The notes under the pieces: generated by a model | What the model saw: the letters and a program-made list of their open reading frames with translations, nothing else | Database searches by the model: none | What the model was told of the DNA's origin: nothing | Assembly: GCA_016714015.1 (NCBI GenBank) | Contig: JADJNZ010000001.1 | Location: 1,240,001 to 1,304,000, forward strand | Source of the DNA: Gemmatimonadota bacterium | GTDB lineage: Bacteria; Gemmatimonadota; Gemmatimonadetes; Gemmatimonadales; Gemmatimonadaceae | DNA length: 64,000 nucleotides | Direction: 5' to 3' | Made by a program: the position numbers and the translations under genes | Shown here: positions 1-8,864 of the stretch, in pieces | How the letters are laid out: every line of letters starts with the position of its first letter | Position numbering within the stretch: position 1 is the first letter of the stretch

Positions 1-260
1 TGCCCTGGTTCATCATCGGCTTCCTGGTGATGGCCGCGCTCCGCTCCGGCGGGGTGATCCCCGTGAACGCCGCGAGCCAGCTCAAGACCCTCTCGAGCTG
101 GCTCACGTTGTTGGCGATGGCGGCCCTGGGGCTGGGCGTCGATCTCCGTGCCCTGCGGAAGGTCGGGATGTCGGTGGTGCTCACGGTGACGGTGTCGCTC
201 GTGGTGCTCCTCGCGATGAGCATCGCCCTGATCCGGCTCTTGGCGATCGACGCCACGTAG
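1..260 (+). CDS. YeiH/UPF0324 family membrane protein, C-terminal part
   Basis: Partial gene whose 5' end lies before the window; the reading frame is open from base 3 and ends with TAG at 258-260. The visible 85 residues begin PWFIIGFLVMAALRSGG and contain two hydrophobic segments separated by the LGLGVDLRALRKVG motif, the pattern of the C-terminus of the YeiH/UPF0324 family of ten-helix inner-membrane proteins annotated as putative sulfate exporters. Transport activity is family annotation, not something visible here. It converges on the leftward gene that ends at 292. Confidence 0.75.
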   Translation, partial: PWFIIGFLVMAALRSGGVIPVNAASQLKTLSSWLTLLAMAALGLGVDLRALRKVGMSVVLTVTVSLVVLLAMSIALIRLLAIDAT

Positions 261-291
261 TCCTTCCTCCTTCCACCTTCCCCCTTCTTCC

Positions 292-1626
292 CTAGAAGGA
301 GACGCTGAACCCGCGCCCGCCGCCCAGGTTGCCGAACCGCGGATTCACCACGCTGTTGAAGATCGACCCGAACTGGTACCGCACGCCGAAGAACGCGAAG
401 TACCGGTAGTTGGTCTGCAGGGCGCGGAGCCGGGTGAGCACTTCCTGCTGGGAGGCGCCGTCGCGGGGGAGGTAGAGCTGGTCGCGCACGCGCGAGAGCG
501 AGCCGTCGACGTTGAAGGAGAAACCGCGGCCGAGTCGCACGTTCACGCCGCCGCTGATTCCCGCGTTGTAGTACTTGAGTCCGTCGAGGAACTGCGACCC
601 GTAGAGCGTCACGTTCGCTTCGCCCCAGGGCTGCCGCGCGGCGTAGGTCATGTCGAGCGTGTGCTGCGGGCGCGTCTCCTGGATCCTGCCGAAGACCGTC
701 GTGTCCTTGTACGAGAAGCTGCTCGCGCCGACGGTGTAGAGCACTGCGAACTTGCGCCGCGCGAAGTCCTTGTAGGGATAGAAGTCCCACTCGACCGCCG
801 CCGCGCCGATCGTCGCGAGGTCGATGTTGCCGAAGTCCGACTGCTCGCTCGCGATGCGGCCGCCCACCGACCAATGGTCGTTGATGCTCTTCACCACCAT
901 GCCGCTCACGCTCGCGCTCCGGCGCAGGGCGACGATGGTGGTGTCGGTCACCGAGTCGAGCGCGAAGGTGAACTTCGACTCGTCATAGGAGTTGTTGGCG
1001 CTCAGCCGGATCTTCCACTGCTCGGTGGTGCGATTCGCGTTGAGGTCGATCCACCCGTTCCGGAAGGCCTGCTGCGACTCGCCGTTGAGGAAGCCGTTGG
1101 CCGAGATGCTGTAGGTCCAGAAGTTCCAGCGGTCGCGCGCCGGCGGCGGGGCGGCGCCGTCGCTGCCCGTGGGGGCCGTGTATGCGACCGTGAGGCGGGG
1201 CCCGAGCGGACCGCGCGCCGCGTAGGGGAGGAGCAGCTGGCTGATCACGCGCATCAGCTGCCGGCGGATGATGTCGTTGGCGTCGTTCGGGTTGGTCGTG
1301 AACTCGAGCGTGTCGGTCTTGCCCTGGTAGGTCCGCTGGCCGATGGCGACCACGGCGTACTGTCGTCCGCCGGAGCCGGTCGATTGCGACGTGACGAGGA
1401 TGTGGAAGTCGGCATCGAGCCGGTCGCGCATCCAGTTGACCCACTTCATCTCGCTGACGAGGAACTCGTCGTCGCAGCCGCGCTCGTCGCAGTCGAGGAA
1501 GGCGCGGAGGGCGCCCTGCTGGGAGGTGTCCGCGGCGGGCGCGGGCGGCGTCTCCTGCGTTCGGGCCGGGGCGGCCGCCATCAATAGAAGGGCGAGGGCT
1601 CCGAGGATCGGGGTCCGCAGGGACAT
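292..1626 (-). CDS. secreted/outer-membrane protein of unknown family, paralogue of 7557-8852
   Basis: 444 residues, start ATG at 1626. Residues 1-23 form a signal peptide (hydrophobic LGALALLLMAAAPA, then ARTQ). A first domain (about 40-155) carries a short cysteine motif, FLDCDERGCD, and the conserved stretch DRLDADFHILVT. Residues about 170-444 alternate polar and hydrophobic residues and end in Phe, as in outer-membrane beta-barrels inserted by BAM. The gene at 7557 is related along its whole length (shared DQLYLPR and VVNPR/IVNPR motifs). I do not recognise a named family; a surface barrel with a periplasmic N-terminal domain is inference. Confidence 0.7.
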   Translation of the reverse strand: MSLRTPILGALALLLMAAAPARTQETPPAPAADTSQQGALRAFLDCDERGCDDEFLVSEMKWVNWMRDRLDADFHILVTSQSTGSGGRQYAVVAIGQRTYQGKTDTLEFTTNPNDANDIIRRQLMRVISQLLLPYAARGPLGPRLTVAYTAPTGSDGAAPPPARDRWNFWTYSISANGFLNGESQQAFRNGWIDLNANRTTEQWKIRLSANNSYDESKFTFALDSVTDTTIVALRRSASVSGMVVKSINDHWSVGGRIASEQSDFGNIDLATIGAAAVEWDFYPYKDFARRKFAVLYTVGASSFSYKDTTVFGRIQETRPQHTLDMTYAARQPWGEANVTLYGSQFLDGLKYYNAGISGGVNVRLGRGFSFNVDGSLSRVRDQLYLPRDGASQQEVLTRLRALQTNYRYFAFFGVRYQFGSIFNSVVNPRFGNLGGGRGFSVSF

Positions 1627-1742
1627 CTGGCGCTCACGGCGAAGGTGGGGAGACGGCCTGAGCCGCCCGACGGTCGAGGGGAGCGACCGGTTTCAGCCAC
1701 TTTGGACACCGCGGGGTGGGGAATCGTTGCGCGGGGGGGGCG

Positions 1743-2114
1743 TCAGCGCCCGCGGCGGATCGGGATGGACGACACGCGGATGCTGCCGGTGCGGGGCGAC
1801 CGCATCGGGGGCCCGATCATGATCTCGACGTCCCGGCCGAGGCGAGTCAGGAACTCCATGATCCGGTGAGTGGAGAAGCCCTTGAAGTCCCCACGCAGGA
1901 GCCGCGACACCTTCGGCTGGTCGATGCCCATCAGCGCGGCAGCCTTCGCCTGCGTGAGCCTTCTCGCCTTGATGGTGCGCCCGATCTCGATCACCAGATT
2001 CGATTTCGCGAAGAGTTCCTCGGCATCGGGGAGGTCGAGATCGGCGAAGACGTTCCCGCTCCCGACGAAGACCTCCACCTCTTCTGCTTCCCGCGACCGC
2101 TTCCGCTGGGTCAT
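1743..2114 (-). CDS. XRE-family helix-turn-helix regulator (HigA-like)
   Basis: 123 residues, start ATG at 2114 preceded by AGGAG five bases upstream. A helix-turn-helix lies at about residues 52-74 (LTQAKAAALMGIDQPKVSRLL), followed by GDFKGFSTHRIMEFLTRLGRDVEI, typical of the XRE antitoxins of COG5606 that pair with Gp49/HigB-type RNase toxins. No intact toxin gene is next to it: upstream is only a 39-codon frame, downstream the unrelated secreted protein. It may be a solitary regulator or the survivor of a broken toxin-antitoxin pair. Confidence 0.75.
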   Translation of the reverse strand: MTQRKRSREAEEVEVFVGSGNVFADLDLPDAEELFAKSNLVIEIGRTIKARRLTQAKAAALMGIDQPKVSRLLRGDFKGFSTHRIMEFLTRLGRDVEIMIGPPMRSPRTGSIRVSSIPIRRGR

Positions 2115-2230
2115 TCGCGCTCCTGTGTCGGACCTCGGCTCGACTCCATCCAGCGGACGGGCGTCAGTGCCGGTGCCGGCGGAGAGGCGGCGACCGCTGC
2201 GACGTAGGAAAGGTATGCTCTTTTAGGCAT
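2111..2230 (-). pseudogene. possible remnant of a HigB/Gp49-type toxin
   Basis: A 39-codon frame whose TGA overlaps the ATG of the XRE gene (ATGA), the arrangement usual for toxin-antitoxin pairs. Its residues 24-32 read TPVRWMESSR, resembling the start of Gp49-type toxins (typically a PVxWxGSS motif). The rest is Ala/Pro-rich and unlike a toxin. The promoter seen here would start transcription inside this frame, so it may be only leader sequence. Weak evidence. Confidence 0.22.
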
Positions 2231-2240
2231 GTCCGGTCAA
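2212..2240 (-). promoter_or_regulatory. candidate promoter of the XRE gene
   Basis: On the minus strand, TTGACC (2240-2235) and CATACC (2217-2212) are spaced 17 bases apart, a sigma70-like layout with a good -35 and a moderate -10. It points at the XRE gene, leaving a leader of about 90 bases. Confidence 0.4.
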
Positions 2241-2394
2241 GTGAGGGCCGCGACCGAACCTGTCCCACCCCCGCCGGCGCCCCAGCACCCCTCCCACGCC
2301 ACGCGTACCACCCACACGCATCACGCGTTTGCCAAGCCCTCGCCCGAGGGCCACATTCTCCCCGCTCCGCGCCGTTCCCTCTCGCATCGCCCCG

Positions 2395-4020
2395 ATGACC
2401 ACCCGCCGCGACTTCCTCGCCACCACCGGCCTCGCCGCGAGCGCCCTCACGCTCGCCGCGCGACGCGCCGATGCCGCCGGCACGCGTTCGCCCATCCTCA
2501 CCGCGAACACCGAGCCCGATCCGCAGGTGAAGGTCCTCCTCCTCGAGGCCCTCACCGCCGCCAAGCTCGCCGGCGCCTCCTGGGCCGATGCCCGCATCCA
2601 GCGCCAGCGCCGCCAGAACATCGGCACGCGCGAGCAGCAGGTCACCAACGTCTCCGACACCGACACCATCGGCTGCGGCGTCCGCGTGATCGTGGACGGC
2701 ACCTGGGGCTTCTCGGCCACCCGGTCGCTCACCAAGGAGGGCGTCGCGCGCGCCGCGCAGCGCGCGGTCTCGCTCGCCAAGGCCAATCGCGTCGCGCGCG
2801 AGCGCCTCGTGCGCCTCGCGCCCACCGAGGTGCATCCCAACGCGACCTGGAAATCGGGCTACACGATCGATCCCTGGTCCATCCCGGTCGAGGAGAAGGT
2901 CGCGCTGCTCTTCGCGGCGAACGCCGAGGCGATGAAGGTCAAGAACATCCGCTTCGTGAACTCGAACCTCTCGTTCGTGAAGGAGGAGCGCTCCTACGCC
3001 AACAGCGAAGGGTCGATGATCACGCAGGACGTCGTCCGCTCCTGGGTGACGATGAGCTGCACCGCGGTCAGCGACGACCGCACCGAGACCGCCACGCGCG
3101 GTCCCGAGGTGGTGCAGCCCATGGGCCGTGGCTGGGAGTACGTGCTCGAGAACGACATCGTGAAGAACGCGACGGTGTGGGCCGAGCAGGCGCGCGAGAA
3201 GCTCACGGCGCGCCCGGTGGACGTGGGGCGCTGGGACCTCATCCTGCACCCCTCGCAGCTCTTCCTCACCATCCACGAGTCGATCGCGCACCCCACCGAG
3301 CTCGACCGCGCGATGGGGTACGAGGCCAACTACGCGGGCACGTCGTTCATCGCCCCGCCCGACAACGTGCTCGGCAAGCTGCGCCTCGGCCCCGACATGC
3401 TCACCATCCGCGGCAACCGGTCGGAGAAGGACGGCCTCGCCACCATCGGGTACGACGACGACGGCGTGAAGCCCGACGAGTTCGACATCATCCGCAACGG
3501 GATCTTCTGGGACTACCAGACCACGCGCGAGCAGGCCGAGTGGCTGCGCCCCTGGTACGAGAAGAACGGCATGCCGGTCCGCTCGCACGGCTGCGCCTAC
3601 GCGCAGAGCTGGAGCGACGTCGCCTTCCAGCGGATGCCGAACGTCTCGATCGTCCCCGACCAGCAGGTCGACCGCTCGCTCGACGACATGGTCGCCGCGA
3701 CGGACAAGGGGATCGTGATGATCGGCCGTTCGTCGTACTCGATCGACCAGCAGCGCTACAACGCGCAGTTCGGCGCGCAGGTCTGTTACGAGGTGAAGGG
3801 CGGGAAGATCGTCGGCCAGCTCCGCGACGTCGCCTACGTCATGCGGACCCCCGACTTCTGGAACTCGGTCGACCTGCTCGGCGGCAAGTCGAGCTACGAG
3901 CTCGGCGGCACCTTCAATGACGGCAAGGGCCAGCCCGGGCAATCGAACGCGGTGAGCCATGGCTGTCCGCCGGTGCGCTTCAAGAACATCAACGTGATCA
4001 ACACGGGGCGTCAGCTGTGA
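2395..4020 (+). CDS. tldD: TldD-family metalloprotease with Tat signal
   Basis: 541 residues from ATG 2395; an in-frame ATG at 2329 would bury the signal peptide. The N-terminus TTRRDFLATTGLAASALTL is a twin-arginine signal with a cleavage-like ADA-A. The metal motif HESIAH (HEXXXH, about residues 294-299) marks the catalytic TldD subunit. TldD/TldE heterodimers degrade unfolded peptides and mature modified peptides such as microcin B17 in E. coli, where they are cytosolic. The Tat signal implies export of the folded enzyme here, which is unusual. The stop overlaps the next gene by four bases (GTGA), so the pair is translationally coupled. Confidence 0.9.
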   Translation: MTTRRDFLATTGLAASALTLAARRADAAGTRSPILTANTEPDPQVKVLLLEALTAAKLAGASWADARIQRQRRQNIGTREQQVTNVSDTDTIGCGVRVIVDGTWGFSATRSLTKEGVARAAQRAVSLAKANRVARERLVRLAPTEVHPNATWKSGYTIDPWSIPVEEKVALLFAANAEAMKVKNIRFVNSNLSFVKEERSYANSEGSMITQDVVRSWVTMSCTAVSDDRTETATRGPEVVQPMGRGWEYVLENDIVKNATVWAEQAREKLTARPVDVGRWDLILHPSQLFLTIHESIAHPTELDRAMGYEANYAGTSFIAPPDNVLGKLRLGPDMLTIRGNRSEKDGLATIGYDDDGVKPDEFDIIRNGIFWDYQTTREQAEWLRPWYEKNGMPVRSHGCAYAQSWSDVAFQRMPNVSIVPDQQVDRSLDDMVAATDKGIVMIGRSSYSIDQQRYNAQFGAQVCYEVKGGKIVGQLRDVAYVMRTPDFWNSVDLLGGKSSYELGGTFNDGKGQPGQSNAVSHGCPPVRFKNINVINTGRQL

Positions 4021-5462
4021 GCACCCTCCGACACCACCCCGACGCGCCCAAGCGCCTGATCGCCCACGACGTCGCCTCGCGCCATGGCGTGATCGACGAG
4101 GCGCTCGTCCTCTCGCGCGCCGAGTGCGAGGACATCGTCCAGCGCGCGCTCACGCTCTCCAAGGCCGATGCCTGCCGCATCAACATCGGCGCGAGCTACC
4201 AGACCAACCTGCGGTTCGCCGACAACCAGATGTCCACCTCGGGCATCTCCGACGACGCGTCGATCACCATCAGCTCGGTCTTCGGCAAGAAGCGCGCGAG
4301 CGTCACCACCAACGACACCTCGCCCGACGGGCTCGCGCGCGCGGTCGCGCAGTCGGAGGCGCTCGCCAAGCTCTCGCCCGACGACCCGGAACTCATGCCG
4401 GAGCTCGGTGCGCAGACGTACGCGAGCATCCCCGCCTGGTTCGACTCGACCGCGAACCTGAGCGCCGAGGACCGGGCGAAGGCCGCGCTCACCGCGCTCG
4501 AGCCGGCCCGGAAGGCGAAGGACCTCACGGTCGCCGGCTTCATCGATTGCTCGGCGAACGCCACGGCGATCGGCACGAGCGCGGGGTTGTTCGCCTATCA
4601 CCGGAGCACCGGCGCCAACTACACGCTCACCGTCCGCACCAACGACGGCACCGGCTCCGGCTGGGTGGGCGGTGACGAGAACGACTTCTCCAGGATCGAC
4701 TTCGCCGGCATCGCCACCCGCGCCATCGACAAGGCGCGCGCGTCGCGCAACCCGCAGGCGATCGAACCGGGCCGCTACACGGTGATCTTCGAGCCGCAGG
4801 CGGTGAGCGACCTCATCGGCTCGGTGCGCGGCGCGATGAACGCGCGCTCGGCGGAGGAGGGACGGTCGCCGTTCAGCGTGCGCGGGCCCAATGGCAACGG
4901 CACCAAGCTCGGCGAACGGATCATGGACACGCGGGTCACGCTCGTCACCGATCCGGCCGACCCGCAGATCCTCGGCTCGCCCTTCGACGGCGAGGGGATG
5001 CCGACGGGCCGGCAGGTGTGGGTGGAGAACGGCGTGCTCAAGCAGCTCGCCTACTCGCGCTTCTGGGCCGCGCGGAAGGGCGTGCAGCCCAACAGCGGCG
5101 GGGGCGGCGGCTTCGGCGGTGGGGGCGGCGGCGGGCTCAAGATGCTCGGCGGCGATTCCACGCTCGACGCGATGATCCAGGGCACCGAGCGCGCAGTGCT
5201 CGTCACGCGCCTCTGGTACCTGCGCGTGGTGGACGGCCGCACGCTCGTGTACACCGGCCTCACGCGCGACGGCACCTTCCTCGTCGAGAACGGCAAGGTC
5301 GCGCGGAGCATCAAGAACTTCCGCTTCAACGACTCGCCGCTCTTCCTGCTGAACAACCTCGAAGCGGTGGGCCCGTCGGTGCGTGTCGCCGAGGGCGGGA
5401 GCGTGGTGCCGGCGCTCAAGGCGCGCGACTTCAGCTTCACCTCGCTCTCCGACGCCGTCTGA
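4017..5462 (+). CDS. tldE: TldE/PmbA-family protease subunit
   Basis: 481 residues, GTG start overlapping the tldD stop. It aligns with the TldD/PmbA fold (NIGASYQTNLRFADNQMSTSG near the N-terminus, later EGMPTGRQVWVENGVL) but has no HEXXXH motif, as expected for the non-catalytic TldE partner. No signal peptide is visible although its partner has a Tat signal, so co-export as a preformed complex is possible (inference). A glycine-rich insert (about residues 361-373, nearly all Gly with one Phe) interrupts the C-terminal half. Confidence 0.88.
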   Translation: MSTLRHHPDAPKRLIAHDVASRHGVIDEALVLSRAECEDIVQRALTLSKADACRINIGASYQTNLRFADNQMSTSGISDDASITISSVFGKKRASVTTNDTSPDGLARAVAQSEALAKLSPDDPELMPELGAQTYASIPAWFDSTANLSAEDRAKAALTALEPARKAKDLTVAGFIDCSANATAIGTSAGLFAYHRSTGANYTLTVRTNDGTGSGWVGGDENDFSRIDFAGIATRAIDKARASRNPQAIEPGRYTVIFEPQAVSDLIGSVRGAMNARSAEEGRSPFSVRGPNGNGTKLGERIMDTRVTLVTDPADPQILGSPFDGEGMPTGRQVWVENGVLKQLAYSRFWAARKGVQPNSGGGGGFGGGGGGGLKMLGGDSTLDAMIQGTERAVLVTRLWYLRVVDGRTLVYTGLTRDGTFLVENGKVARSIKNFRFNDSPLFLLNNLEAVGPSVRVAEGGSVVPALKARDFSFTSLSDAV

Positions 5463-5465
5463 TCG

Positions 5466-6494
5466 ATGCCGAACTCCCGGTACCCCTGGGCCCGCTGGAC
5501 CGACGAGCGCCTGCTGTTGCTGCGCTTCAAGGACCTCGGGCTCAAGCTGGAGGGGACCTGGGTGCAGGACTGCATCGACGAGCTGCATGGCGAACTGGAG
5601 GACCGCGGGCTGCGGCTCAAGCCGCATGTCTGGGTGAGCGACGAGTGGTTCTCGCCGGGCGGGGTGTCGGGGTTCGCGGTGCCCTTCTACCTGCTGCATC
5701 CGCGCCTGATGAAGCTCGAGCGCTCGCAGCTCATCGAGATCGAGGGCGGGCAGCACCACGAGTGCATGAAGATCATGCGCCACGAGTGCGGCCACGCCAT
5801 CCAGCACGGCTACCAGTTGCATCGACGGCGCGAGTGGCAGCGGCTCTTCGGCAAGTCGAGCGTGCGCTACCCCGAGGCGTACCGTCCCAACCCGGCGAGC
5901 AAGCGCTACGTGCAGCACCTGCGCCGCTGGTACGCGCAGAGCCATCCCGACGAGGACTTCGCCGAGACCTTCGCCGTCTGGCTCCGGCCGCGCAGCGACT
6001 GGCGCCGGCGGTACGCGGGGTGGCCCGCGTTGCAGAAGCTCGAGTACGTTGATGCCCTGATGCAGGAACTGGAAGGCGTCGTCCCCTCGCACCGCAACCG
6101 CGAGGTGGTCGACCCGCTCCGCTCGCTCAAGCGCACCCTGTTCGAGCACTACACGTACCGCAAGGCGATCTACTCGGTGGAATACCCGAAGACCTACGAC
6201 GACGACCTGCAGCGGCTCTTCTCCGACGACCCGCGGCACCGCATCCGCCCCACCGCCGCGGCCTTCCTCCGCCAGCACCGCGCCGACATCCGCCGCATCG
6301 TCTCGCGCTGGACGGGCGAGTACCAGTTCTCGCTCGACCAGGTGCTCGAGGACATGATCGGCCGCTGCAAGGAGCTGCGGCTCCGCGTCCCCGGCAACGA
6401 GCGCCAGCTCCTGACCGACTTCCTCGTGCTGCTCACCGCGCGCACGATGGGCTTCCTCGTCGGACAGGGCCGTCGCGACTGGATCGCCGTATGA
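5466..6494 (+). CDS. putative zinc-binding metallopeptidase
   Basis: 342 residues, starting three bases after the tldE stop. It contains HECGHAIQH (HEXXH, His106, Glu107, His110) and a downstream DEDFAETFAVWL segment whose glutamate near residue 167 is a likely third zinc ligand. It resembles the putative zinc-binding metallo-peptidase families known from genome annotation; no substrate is established. No signal peptide or membrane segment is seen, so it is probably cytoplasmic. Its position between tldD/tldE and an ATP-grasp ligase with almost no gaps suggests one transcript and a shared peptide-related role (inference). Confidence 0.75.
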   Translation: MPNSRYPWARWTDERLLLLRFKDLGLKLEGTWVQDCIDELHGELEDRGLRLKPHVWVSDEWFSPGGVSGFAVPFYLLHPRLMKLERSQLIEIEGGQHHECMKIMRHECGHAIQHGYQLHRRREWQRLFGKSSVRYPEAYRPNPASKRYVQHLRRWYAQSHPDEDFAETFAVWLRPRSDWRRRYAGWPALQKLEYVDALMQELEGVVPSHRNREVVDPLRSLKRTLFEHYTYRKAIYSVEYPKTYDDDLQRLFSDDPRHRIRPTAAAFLRQHRADIRRIVSRWTGEYQFSLDQVLEDMIGRCKELRLRVPGNERQLLTDFLVLLTARTMGFLVGQGRRDWIAV

Positions 6495-6501
6495 GGGCGG
6501 C

Positions 6502-7512
6502 ATGAAGCGGCTCACGATCCTCGTCCTCACGCACCCCGACCTCGTGCCCCCCGAGGTCGAGGGCGTGCTCTCGGCGCGCGAGGCGTTCGACATCAAGACC
6601 GAGTTCGACGTCATCTCCACGCTGCGCGAGACGGGGCACGACGTCCACGTCCTCGGCGTGCAGTGGGAGCTGCGCCCCATCCGCGAGGCGGTGGACGCGC
6701 TCAAGCCGGACATCGTCTTCAACCTGCTCGAGGAGTTCCACGGCGAGACGATGTACGACCAGAACGTCGTGAGCTACCTCGAGCTCATGAAGGTGAAGTA
6801 CACCGGCTGCAACCCGCGCGGCCTCATGCTCTCGCGCGGCAAGGCCCTCTCCAAGAAGCTCCTCGCGTACCACCGCATCCGCGTCCCCGACTTCGCCGTC
6901 TTCCCCATGGGGCGCAAGGTGAAGCGGCCGCGCCACCTCGCCTTCCCGCTCATCGTCAAGTCCCTCATCGAGCACTCGTCGCTCGGCATCTCGCAGGCCT
7001 CGGTCGTGGACAGCGACGAGAAGCTCGCCGAGCGGGTGCGGTTCATCCATGAGCGCATCGGGACCGATGCCATCGCCGAGCAGTTCATCGGCGGGCGCGA
7101 GATCTACGTGAGCGTCCTCGGCAACGACCGGCTCGCGGCCTTCACGCCATGGGAGCTGGTGGTGGAGAAGCAGGACCCCGACGCGCCGCTCATCGCCACG
7201 GCGAAGATGAAGCACGACCCGGAGTACCAGGCGAAGAAGGGGATCGCGATCCGGGCCGCGCAGCAGATCCATCCCGACGCCGAGGCGCGGCTGCTGCACG
7301 ACAGCAAGCGCATCTATCGGATCCTCGAGCTCACCGGGTACGCCCGGATCGACTTCCGGCTCGACGAGGAAGGGCGGACCTGGTTCCTCGAGGCGAATCC
7401 CAACCCCGACATCGCGCGCGAGGAGGAGTTCGCGCAGGCGGCGGCGCACGACGGGATCCCGTACCCGAAGCTGCTCGAGCGGATCGTGCGGATGGGGTTG
7501 CGGCAGGAGTAG
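6502..7512 (+). CDS. ATP-grasp ligase related to D-alanine-D-alanine ligase
   Basis: 336 residues, starting seven bases after the peptidase stop. Features of the D-Ala-D-Ala ligase/ATP-grasp fold are present: IVFNLLEEFHGE in the N-terminal lobe, the lysine and loop VKSLIEHSSLGIS, and the metal-binding end DFRLDEEGRTWFLEANPNPD. A canonical ddl is present separately at 20131-21066, so this one probably ligates another amino acid or peptide. The stop at 7510-7512 ends the tldD-to-ligase run; the substrate is unknown. Confidence 0.8.
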   Translation: MKRLTILVLTHPDLVPPEVEGVLSAREAFDIKTEFDVISTLRETGHDVHVLGVQWELRPIREAVDALKPDIVFNLLEEFHGETMYDQNVVSYLELMKVKYTGCNPRGLMLSRGKALSKKLLAYHRIRVPDFAVFPMGRKVKRPRHLAFPLIVKSLIEHSSLGISQASVVDSDEKLAERVRFIHERIGTDAIAEQFIGGREIYVSVLGNDRLAAFTPWELVVEKQDPDAPLIATAKMKHDPEYQAKKGIAIRAAQQIHPDAEARLLHDSKRIYRILELTGYARIDFRLDEEGRTWFLEANPNPDIAREEEFAQAAAHDGIPYPKLLERIVRMGLRQE

Positions 7513-7556
7513 GCTTGGGGGCAACGGGATGCCCCCGCCGCGCGTAATTCCGGTCT

Positions 7557-8852
7557 ATGCCTTCCATGCTCCGCCGCCTTCTGTGCGTCCTGATGGCCGC
7601 GACCGCCGCCACGCGCCTCCCCGCGCAGGACAGCGCCGCGGTCGAGACGCGCCAGCCGGATACGCGCCTGCGCGTCTTCCTCGACTGCCCGTCCGGCGGC
7701 TGCGATCGCAACTACATGATCACCGAGCTGCCGTTCGCGCTCTGGACGCAGGACCGGCTCGACGCGGACGTGCACCTGCTCATCACGCGCATGGGCACGG
7801 CCTCGGGCGGCGGGCAGTACACCTACACCTTCATCGGCCTCAAGCAGTTCGCCACGCGGATCGATACGCTCGTCGGCTTCGTGCCGCCCAACGTCACCGA
7901 CGAGCTGCGCCGTCGTGAGGTCGCCCGCGTGTCGAAGATCGGCCTCGTGCCCTTCGCGATGCGCCTGCCCGGCGCCGAGCGCTTCTCGGTCGCGTACGTC
8001 GCACCGGCGAACGCCCCGGCGGCCCCGGCGATGCGCGCGATGCAGGACCCGTGGGACTTCTGGGTCATGCGCCTCCGCGGCAATGGCGCCGGCGGCGCCG
8101 AGAGCCGGTCGAGCAGCTACGAGTTCAGCTCCGGCATCAGTGCCTCGCGCGTCACGGAGGACTGGAAGGTCTCGTTCAACGCCAACCAGCAGTACCGTGC
8201 CAACCGGTTCACGCTCTCGGACGGCAGCGAGCGGCGCTTCTTCCTCCGCAGCGCCGACGCGAGCGCGCGCATCGTGAAGAGCGTGGACGACCATTGGTCC
8301 ATCGGCGCGCGGGCGGGCACCGCCTTCTCGGAGTTCTCCAACACGCAGGCGAGCGCCTCGGCGGACGTGTCGGCCGAGTACAACTGGTATCCTTGGGCGC
8401 AGGCGACGAGCCGCCAGCTCATCGCGCTCGTCGCGCTCGGCAGCCGGTTCAACGACTACTACGAGACGACGATCTACGGCCTCACCACCGAGCATCGGCC
8501 CGTCGCGCGGGCGGTGATCGCGGGCGAGTCGCGCCAGGTGTGGGGCACCGTCGATGCGCAGGCGCGCTACACGCGTTTCCTGCACGACGACCGGACCTAC
8601 AGCATGAGCTTCACGGGGCGGACGAACTTCCGGTTGACCCGCGGCCTGTCGCTGGAGCTGCGCGGCGACGCGGCCAAGGTGAACGACCAGCTCTATCTCC
8701 CCCGCGGCGACGCGACCGATGACGAGGTCCTCACGCGGCAGCGCGCGCTCGCGACGGCGTACCGGCTGAGCGGGTCGATCGGGATCAACTTCACGTTCGG
8801 GTCGATCTACAACACGATCGTCAATCCGCGGCTCGACGACCTGGGGCAGTAG
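7557..8852 (+). CDS. secreted protein of unknown family, paralogue of 292-1626
   Basis: 431 residues with a signal peptide (MLRRLLCVLMAATAATRLPAQ, the start at ATG 7557 adds three residues). The N-terminal domain has FLDCPSGGCDRNY and DRLDADVHLLIT, matching the paralogue at 292-1626; the C-terminal part has a barrel-like pattern with shared DQLYLPR and IVNPR motifs. Unlike the paralogue it ends LDDLGQ rather than in an aromatic residue. Function unknown. It follows the ATP-grasp gene by 44 bases and may be cotranscribed. Confidence 0.7.
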   Translation: MPSMLRRLLCVLMAATAATRLPAQDSAAVETRQPDTRLRVFLDCPSGGCDRNYMITELPFALWTQDRLDADVHLLITRMGTASGGGQYTYTFIGLKQFATRIDTLVGFVPPNVTDELRRREVARVSKIGLVPFAMRLPGAERFSVAYVAPANAPAAPAMRAMQDPWDFWVMRLRGNGAGGAESRSSSYEFSSGISASRVTEDWKVSFNANQQYRANRFTLSDGSERRFFLRSADASARIVKSVDDHWSIGARAGTAFSEFSNTQASASADVSAEYNWYPWAQATSRQLIALVALGSRFNDYYETTIYGLTTEHRPVARAVIAGESRQVWGTVDAQARYTRFLHDDRTYSMSFTGRTNFRLTRGLSLELRGDAAKVNDQLYLPRGDATDDEVLTRQRALATAYRLSGSIGINFTFGSIYNTIVNPRLDDLGQ

Positions 8853-8864
8853 GAACGCCGTCGC

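Noticed and set aside
4011..6722. Very long open frames on the minus strand opposite tldD/tldE/peptidase, also 2164-3960, 15561-17180, 50856-52856 and others
   Set aside because: They lie wholly opposite well-supported genes, are Arg/Ala/Val-rich without family motifs, and arise from third-position G/C in GC-rich coding DNA.
6502..7512. Second copy of ddl for peptidoglycan synthesis
   Set aside because: A canonical ddl is at 20131-21066, and this protein has a different N-terminal lobe and sits with peptidases; its substrate is left open.
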